From: Frankia nepalensis
GTDB lineage: Bacteria > Actinomycetota > Actinomycetes > Frankiales > Frankiaceae
DNA length: 45,481 nt
Assembly: GCF_016786325.1 (NCBI RefSeq)
Contig: NZ_JADWYU010000086.1
Span: 1-45,481, forward strand
Direction of reading: 5' to 3'
The notes beneath the pieces were generated by a model. That model made no database searches. It was given only the letters and a program-made list of their open reading frames with translations, and was not told the origin of the DNA. The position numbers were made by a program, and so were the translations under genes. The stretch's first letter is position 1. Every line of letters begins with the position of its first letter. Shown here one piece after another: positions 42,019-45,481 of this stretch.

Positions 42019-43338
42019 ATGGCCAACGAGCCCGAGAACAGGCCCGAGAGCAGGGCAGACGCAGCAGACAACCGGCCTTACGTCGTCATTTCGTCCGACA
42101 GTCACGCGGGCTTACCCACGGAGCTGTACCGGGACTATCTGGAAAAGGAGTTCCACCCCGCGTTCGACGAGTTCCTCGCGGGCCGGCCGGCGGCGGTCGA
42201 GGAGATCCGCCGGATGGGGACGAGCGACGCGAAGTTCGCGCAGAAGTGGTTCACGGAGAACGCCGAAGGCCTCGAGGGCGGCTGGGAGACCGCGCGCCGG
42301 GACAAGGAGATGGACGCGGACGGGATCACCGCCGAGATCATCTTTCCGGACGCCGACGCCGTGGAGAGCCGCACCTGCGCGCCGTTCGGCACCGGGCTGG
42401 GCCTGTCCGGAGACCTCGACCCGGTGCTGGGCCTGGCCGGTGCCCGCGCCCACAACCGGTGGCTCGCCGAGCTGTGCGCCGGCTCGCCCGAGCGGCGCCG
42501 GGGCGTCGCGCTGGTACAGATCACCGCGCCGACCGACGACGTGCTCGCCGAGATCCGCCGCGCCCACGACTCGGGCCTGCGCGCCGTGATGATCCCGGCG
42601 ATGTGGATGCGCCAGGAGCCGTACCACGACCGGCGCTACGACCCGGTCTGGGCCCTGTGCCAGGACCTGGACATGCCGGTGCTCACCCACTCGGGCCCGG
42701 CGGACAAGGAGTCCTACGGCGACCACCTGGGCATCTACGTCACCGAGGTCACCTGGTGGCCGGCGCGGCCCATGTGGTTCATGCTCTGGTCCGGGGTGTT
42801 CGAGCGGTTCCCCCGGCTGCGGTTCGGCGTCGCCGAGGCCGGCTGCTGGTGGGTGGCGAACCTGCTGTGGTTCTGGGACCGGCTCTACCTGGGCCAGAAG
42901 GGCGCGGAGAAGCTCGGCTCGCTGGGCGACCTGACGATGGCGCCGAGCGAGTACTTCGACCGCAACATCTTCATCTGCTCGTCGAACACCAAGCGGCGCG
43001 AGATCGGGATGCGCTACGAGATCGGCCTGGACAACATGCTCTGGGGCAACGACTTCCCGCACCCGGAGGGCACCTGGCCGCGGTCACGGGAATGGATGAA
43101 GAAGACCTTCCACGACGTGCCGGTCGCCGAGACCCGCCGCATGCTCGGCGAGGCGGCCGCCGAGGTCTTCGGGTTCGACCTCGACGTGCTGCGCCCGACC
43201 GCCGACCGGCTCGGCGTCACGCCGGGAAGCCTCGGCCAGACCGACGACGCGGCCAGCATCGCCAGGTGGGAGCGGGCCAGGACCGTCGGCCGGCACTGGC
43301 TGACCGGCCACGACCTGCCGTGGGGGGTCGCGGAATGA
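42019..43338 (+). CDS. Amidohydrolase-family protein 1
   Basis: Metal-dependent hydrolase or decarboxylase of the amidohydrolase 2 (ACMSD-like) TIM-barrel group, 439 aa. The N-terminal metal motif DxH is SSDSHAG (D27, H29). Further ligands are the His in DMPVLTHSGPAD and the Asp in LWGNDFPHPEGTWP. The family includes decarboxylases and C-C or C-O hydrolases acting on aromatic or lactone acids. GGAGGGG lies upstream of the ATG. Its stop overlaps the start of a second, related family member, which suggests that the two form a hetero-oligomer or catalyse successive steps. The substrate is unknown. Confidence 0.88.
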   Translation: MANEPENRPESRADAADNRPYVVISSDSHAGLPTELYRDYLEKEFHPAFDEFLAGRPAAVEEIRRMGTSDAKFAQKWFTENAEGLEGGWETARRDKEMDADGITAEIIFPDADAVESRTCAPFGTGLGLSGDLDPVLGLAGARAHNRWLAELCAGSPERRRGVALVQITAPTDDVLAEIRRAHDSGLRAVMIPAMWMRQEPYHDRRYDPVWALCQDLDMPVLTHSGPADKESYGDHLGIYVTEVTWWPARPMWFMLWSGVFERFPRLRFGVAEAGCWWVANLLWFWDRLYLGQKGAEKLGSLGDLTMAPSEYFDRNIFICSSNTKRREIGMRYEIGLDNMLWGNDFPHPEGTWPRSREWMKKTFHDVPVAETRRMLGEAAAEVFGFDLDVLRPTADRLGVTPGSLGQTDDAASIARWERARTVGRHWLTGHDLPWGVAE

Positions 43339-44597
43339 GCACGCGCGGGACGCTGGCGCCGCAGGACCGGTACATCGTCATCTCGTCGGACTGCCACGGC
43401 GGCGGTGGTCTGCTCGACTACCGGCCGTACCTGGAAAAGAAGTGGCACGACGACTTCGACGCCTGGGCCGCCGGCTACGAGATCCCGTACGAGGACCTCA
43501 AGGGCGACCTCGGCGACCGCAACTGGGACTCCGCCCGCCGGCTGTCGGACCTGGAGGCCGACGGCATCGTCGCCGAGGTCATCTACCCGAACACGGTGCC
43601 GCCGTTCTACCCGAACAACTCCCTCGTCGAGCAGCCGCCGGCCCCGAACACGGGAGATCTCGAGCGCCGCTGGGCCGGGCTGCGGGCGCACAACCGCTGG
43701 CTGGCCGACTTCTGCGCCGCCACCCCCGGCCGGCGCGCCGGCATCTGCCAGGTCATGCTGCACGACCTGGACGCCGCCGTCGGCGAGGTGCGCTGGGCGA
43801 AGGAGAACGGCCTGTTCGGCGGGGTGCTGCTGCCGGGAGCGCCGCCCGGCTCGGGCGTGCCGGCGCTGTACGACCCCGAGTACTACGAGCCGCTGTGGGC
43901 GGTCTGCGAAGAGCTGGACATGCCGGTCAACCACCACAGCGGCTCCGCCGCGCCGGCCGCCGGCGAGCGGGCCGAGGACAAGGTGATCCTGCTGCTGGAG
44001 GTCACCTGGTGGGCCCACCGGGCGTTCACCCACCTGCTGGTCGGCGGCGTCTTCGAGCGCCACCCCGGCCTGCGCCTCGTGCTCACCGAGCAGGGCACCG
44101 CCTGGGTCCCCGAGGAACTGGCCCGCCTCGACTACTTCTTCGACCGGATGGGCACCGGCACGGCCGGCTCGCAGGAGGCGGTCTGGGGCAAGGAGCTGGT
44201 CGGGCGGATGTCGCTGCGGCCGAGCGAGTACTTCGCCCGGCAGGTCGGCATCGGGGCGAGCTTCCTGCGCGGGCACGAGGTGCCGGCCGCCGGCCGGATC
44301 GGCTACGAGAAGATCATGTGGGGCAGCGACTACCCGCACCGGGAGGGCAGCCACCCCTACTCGCGCGAAGCGCTGCGGGCCGCGTTCGCCGGGGTCGACC
44401 CGACCGACGTCGAGCGGATGCTCGCCACCAACGCCGCCACCACCTACGGGTTCGACCTCGACGCGCTGCGGCCGCTGGCCGACCGGTTCGGCCCGACGGT
44501 CGCCGAGGTCGGAACGCCGCTGGCGCCGGCCTCCGTGCCCCTCGACGCGGAGAAATGCCCAGCGCTCATCGGCTACGGCAGGGAGGAATCATCGTGA
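43335..44597 (+). CDS. Amidohydrolase-family protein 2
   Basis: Second amidohydrolase 2 protein, 420 aa, with the same plan as the one before it: DxH in SSDCHGG (D19, H21), His in DMPVNHHSGSA, and Asp in MWGSDYPHREGSHPYSREAL. Both proteins share EVTWW and YGFDLD/FGFDLD-type stretches, so they are paralogues that have diverged well beyond a recent duplication. The ATG at 43335 overlaps the previous stop (ATGA) and the 3' end overlaps the next gene (GTGA), so all three genes are translationally coupled. Confidence 0.9.
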   Translation: MSTRGTLAPQDRYIVISSDCHGGGGLLDYRPYLEKKWHDDFDAWAAGYEIPYEDLKGDLGDRNWDSARRLSDLEADGIVAEVIYPNTVPPFYPNNSLVEQPPAPNTGDLERRWAGLRAHNRWLADFCAATPGRRAGICQVMLHDLDAAVGEVRWAKENGLFGGVLLPGAPPGSGVPALYDPEYYEPLWAVCEELDMPVNHHSGSAAPAAGERAEDKVILLLEVTWWAHRAFTHLLVGGVFERHPGLRLVLTEQGTAWVPEELARLDYFFDRMGTGTAGSQEAVWGKELVGRMSLRPSEYFARQVGIGASFLRGHEVPAAGRIGYEKIMWGSDYPHREGSHPYSREALRAAFAGVDPTDVERMLATNAATTYGFDLDALRPLADRFGPTVAEVGTPLAPASVPLDAEKCPALIGYGREESS

Positions 44598-45394
44598 GCA
44601 CTCGCATCCGGTACGGGGCGCGCACGCCCGACCAGCTGCGCAACCGCGAGGTCGAGGCGACCTCCGTCGACACCTGGGCGATCTCGATGGTCGCGATCTA
44701 CGAGACCGATCCCGAGCTGGTCGCGGCCGTCTTACCCCCACCGCTGGCCGCGTCCGCGCCGGAGCACGTACGGGTCACGATCGCGCGGGTCGACGTCGGC
44801 CGGGGCCTGCCGCCGTTCGGCGCCGGCACGTTCGCCGTCGGTGCCGGCCACGACGGGATCGTCGGCGACTACGCGCTCGTCATGCCGATGACCACCGAGC
44901 AGTCGGTCATCGGCGGACGGGAGACGTTCGGCGAGCCGAAGAAGATCGGTGACGTCCGTCTGGAGCTTTCCGGCGGCCTCGCCCTCGGCTCGCGGGTCTC
45001 CGGCTCGGTCACCCGGCTCGGGGTCACGTTCGTCGAGGTCAACGGCCTGCTGGCCGAGCGGCTTCCGACGCCCGAGGACGGGGTGCGGTCCAGCTTCTAC
45101 CTGAAGTTCCTGCCGGCGCCCGACGGCAAGGGCTTCGACGACGACCCGGCGCTGGTGCACGTCCAGCGGCGCGAGAAGACCCGCGCGCTGTTCCGGGTGG
45201 ACGGCGAGATGATCCTGCGCGAGTCGCGGTTCGACCCGGTCGCGGACCTGCCGGTCCGCCGGCTCGTCGGCATCGAGATCGCCGAGCGCTCCAGCGTCCA
45301 GACCGGCGCCGTCGTGCGCCGCCTCCCCCAGGAGGACATCCTCCCGTTCGCCCACCAGCGCTACGACAACCTCTCGCCGGTCGGCGAGGAGTAG
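44594..45394 (+). CDS. Acetoacetate decarboxylase-family protein
   Basis: Acetoacetate-decarboxylase-fold protein, 266 aa. The Schiff-base region GGRETFGEPKKIGDV (108-122) carries the paired lysines K116-K117, equivalent to K115-K116 of the Clostridium enzyme, so Schiff-base chemistry is likely. Members of the family outside true acetoacetate decarboxylases also act as aldolase-dehydratases or on larger beta-keto acids. GGGAGG precedes the GTG start, which overlaps the amidohydrolase stop. As third gene of the IclR-linked operon it probably takes the product of the hydrolases. It is complete; the remaining 87 bases of the window hold nothing recognisable. Confidence 0.9.
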   Translation: MSTRIRYGARTPDQLRNREVEATSVDTWAISMVAIYETDPELVAAVLPPPLAASAPEHVRVTIARVDVGRGLPPFGAGTFAVGAGHDGIVGDYALVMPMTTEQSVIGGRETFGEPKKIGDVRLELSGGLALGSRVSGSVTRLGVTFVEVNGLLAERLPTPEDGVRSSFYLKFLPAPDGKGFDDDPALVHVQRREKTRALFRVDGEMILRESRFDPVADLPVRRLVGIEIAERSSVQTGAVVRRLPQEDILPFAHQRYDNLSPVGEE

Positions 45395-45481
45395 CGCCGC
45401 CCACGCCGTCCGTTCGTCCCGCCGGGTGGCGCCCCCGCGGGCCCCCGCCGGGGTGTGTTTAACAAAAGGCGCAGGCCCCCC

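Noticed and set aside
40974-43334. In-frame upstream extension of the second amidohydrolase to over 1200 codons
   Set aside because: The extension runs antisense through the IclR gene and out of frame through amidohydrolase 1; the ATG at 43335 overlapping the previous stop explains the start.

Overview
The window is high-GC actinomycete DNA. Strong GGAGG ribosome binding sites, many GTG starts and ATGA/GTGA stop-start overlaps are typical of that group. The gene content (a double-length acyl-CoA dehydrogenase, a leucine-catabolism cluster, a SigE-type sigma factor, the hopanoid enzyme HpnH, and many acyl-CoA and amidohydrolase genes) suggests a Frankia-like organism (Frankiaceae). The family-level assignment is an inference; no rRNA or marker gene is present.

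Layout. 0-10 kb is chromosomal metabolism: a lipid group (tandem acyl-CoA dehydrogenase, metallo-beta-lactamase-fold hydrolase, hotdog thioesterase, acyl-ACP desaturase-like diiron protein), then a MocR-type regulator divergent from a YczE-type membrane protein, and a DUF1801 gene. 10.1-16.3 kb is a complete type I restriction-modification locus (hsdM-hsdS-hsdR, minus strand). 16.5-29.5 kb is an accessory island. It starts with a decayed vapC fragment, then a HAD hydrolase and an XRE/TPR-type regulator that converge, each preceded by the same roughly 150-bp promoter block in inverted orientation. A tightly coupled nine-gene operon follows (19.3-27.7 kb). The island ends in two broken genes fused back to back and a Nudix hydrolase.

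The nine-gene operon is the most interesting part. It encodes an NDP-sugar epimerase, a thymidylate-synthase-fold enzyme with Asp at the position that selects cytosine over uracil, a NodU/TobZ-type O-carbamoyltransferase, a GT-B-like glycosyltransferase, a small P-loop kinase, a SAM methyltransferase, two aminoglycoside-phosphotransferase-fold kinases and a histidine phosphatase. The simplest reading is 5-hydroxymethylation of a cytidine nucleotide followed by carbamoylation and/or glycosylation. The product could be a nucleoside natural product or a hypermodified base. I do not recognise the cluster as a described pathway.

29.9-35.9 kb is the liu-type leucine/isovalerate catabolic operon (methylcrotonyl-CoA carboxylase beta and alpha subunits, HMG-CoA lyase, acyl-CoA dehydrogenase). 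It has two GTTA-N8-TAAC operators at its start and six tandem 16-bp repeats between the two carboxylase genes. 36.2-37 kb holds a 15-bp minisatellite followed by a CcdA-like/PIN toxin-antitoxin pair whose promoter predicts a leaderless mRNA. 37-39.3 kb is a SigE-family sigma factor with a membrane-anchored Kelch protein. 39.4-40.6 kb is hpnH. 40.8-45.4 kb is an IclR regulator, whose 3' end runs into a second vapC remnant, divergent from two related amidohydrolases and an acetoacetate-decarboxylase-like protein. No tRNA, rRNA, CRISPR array or intact transposase was seen.
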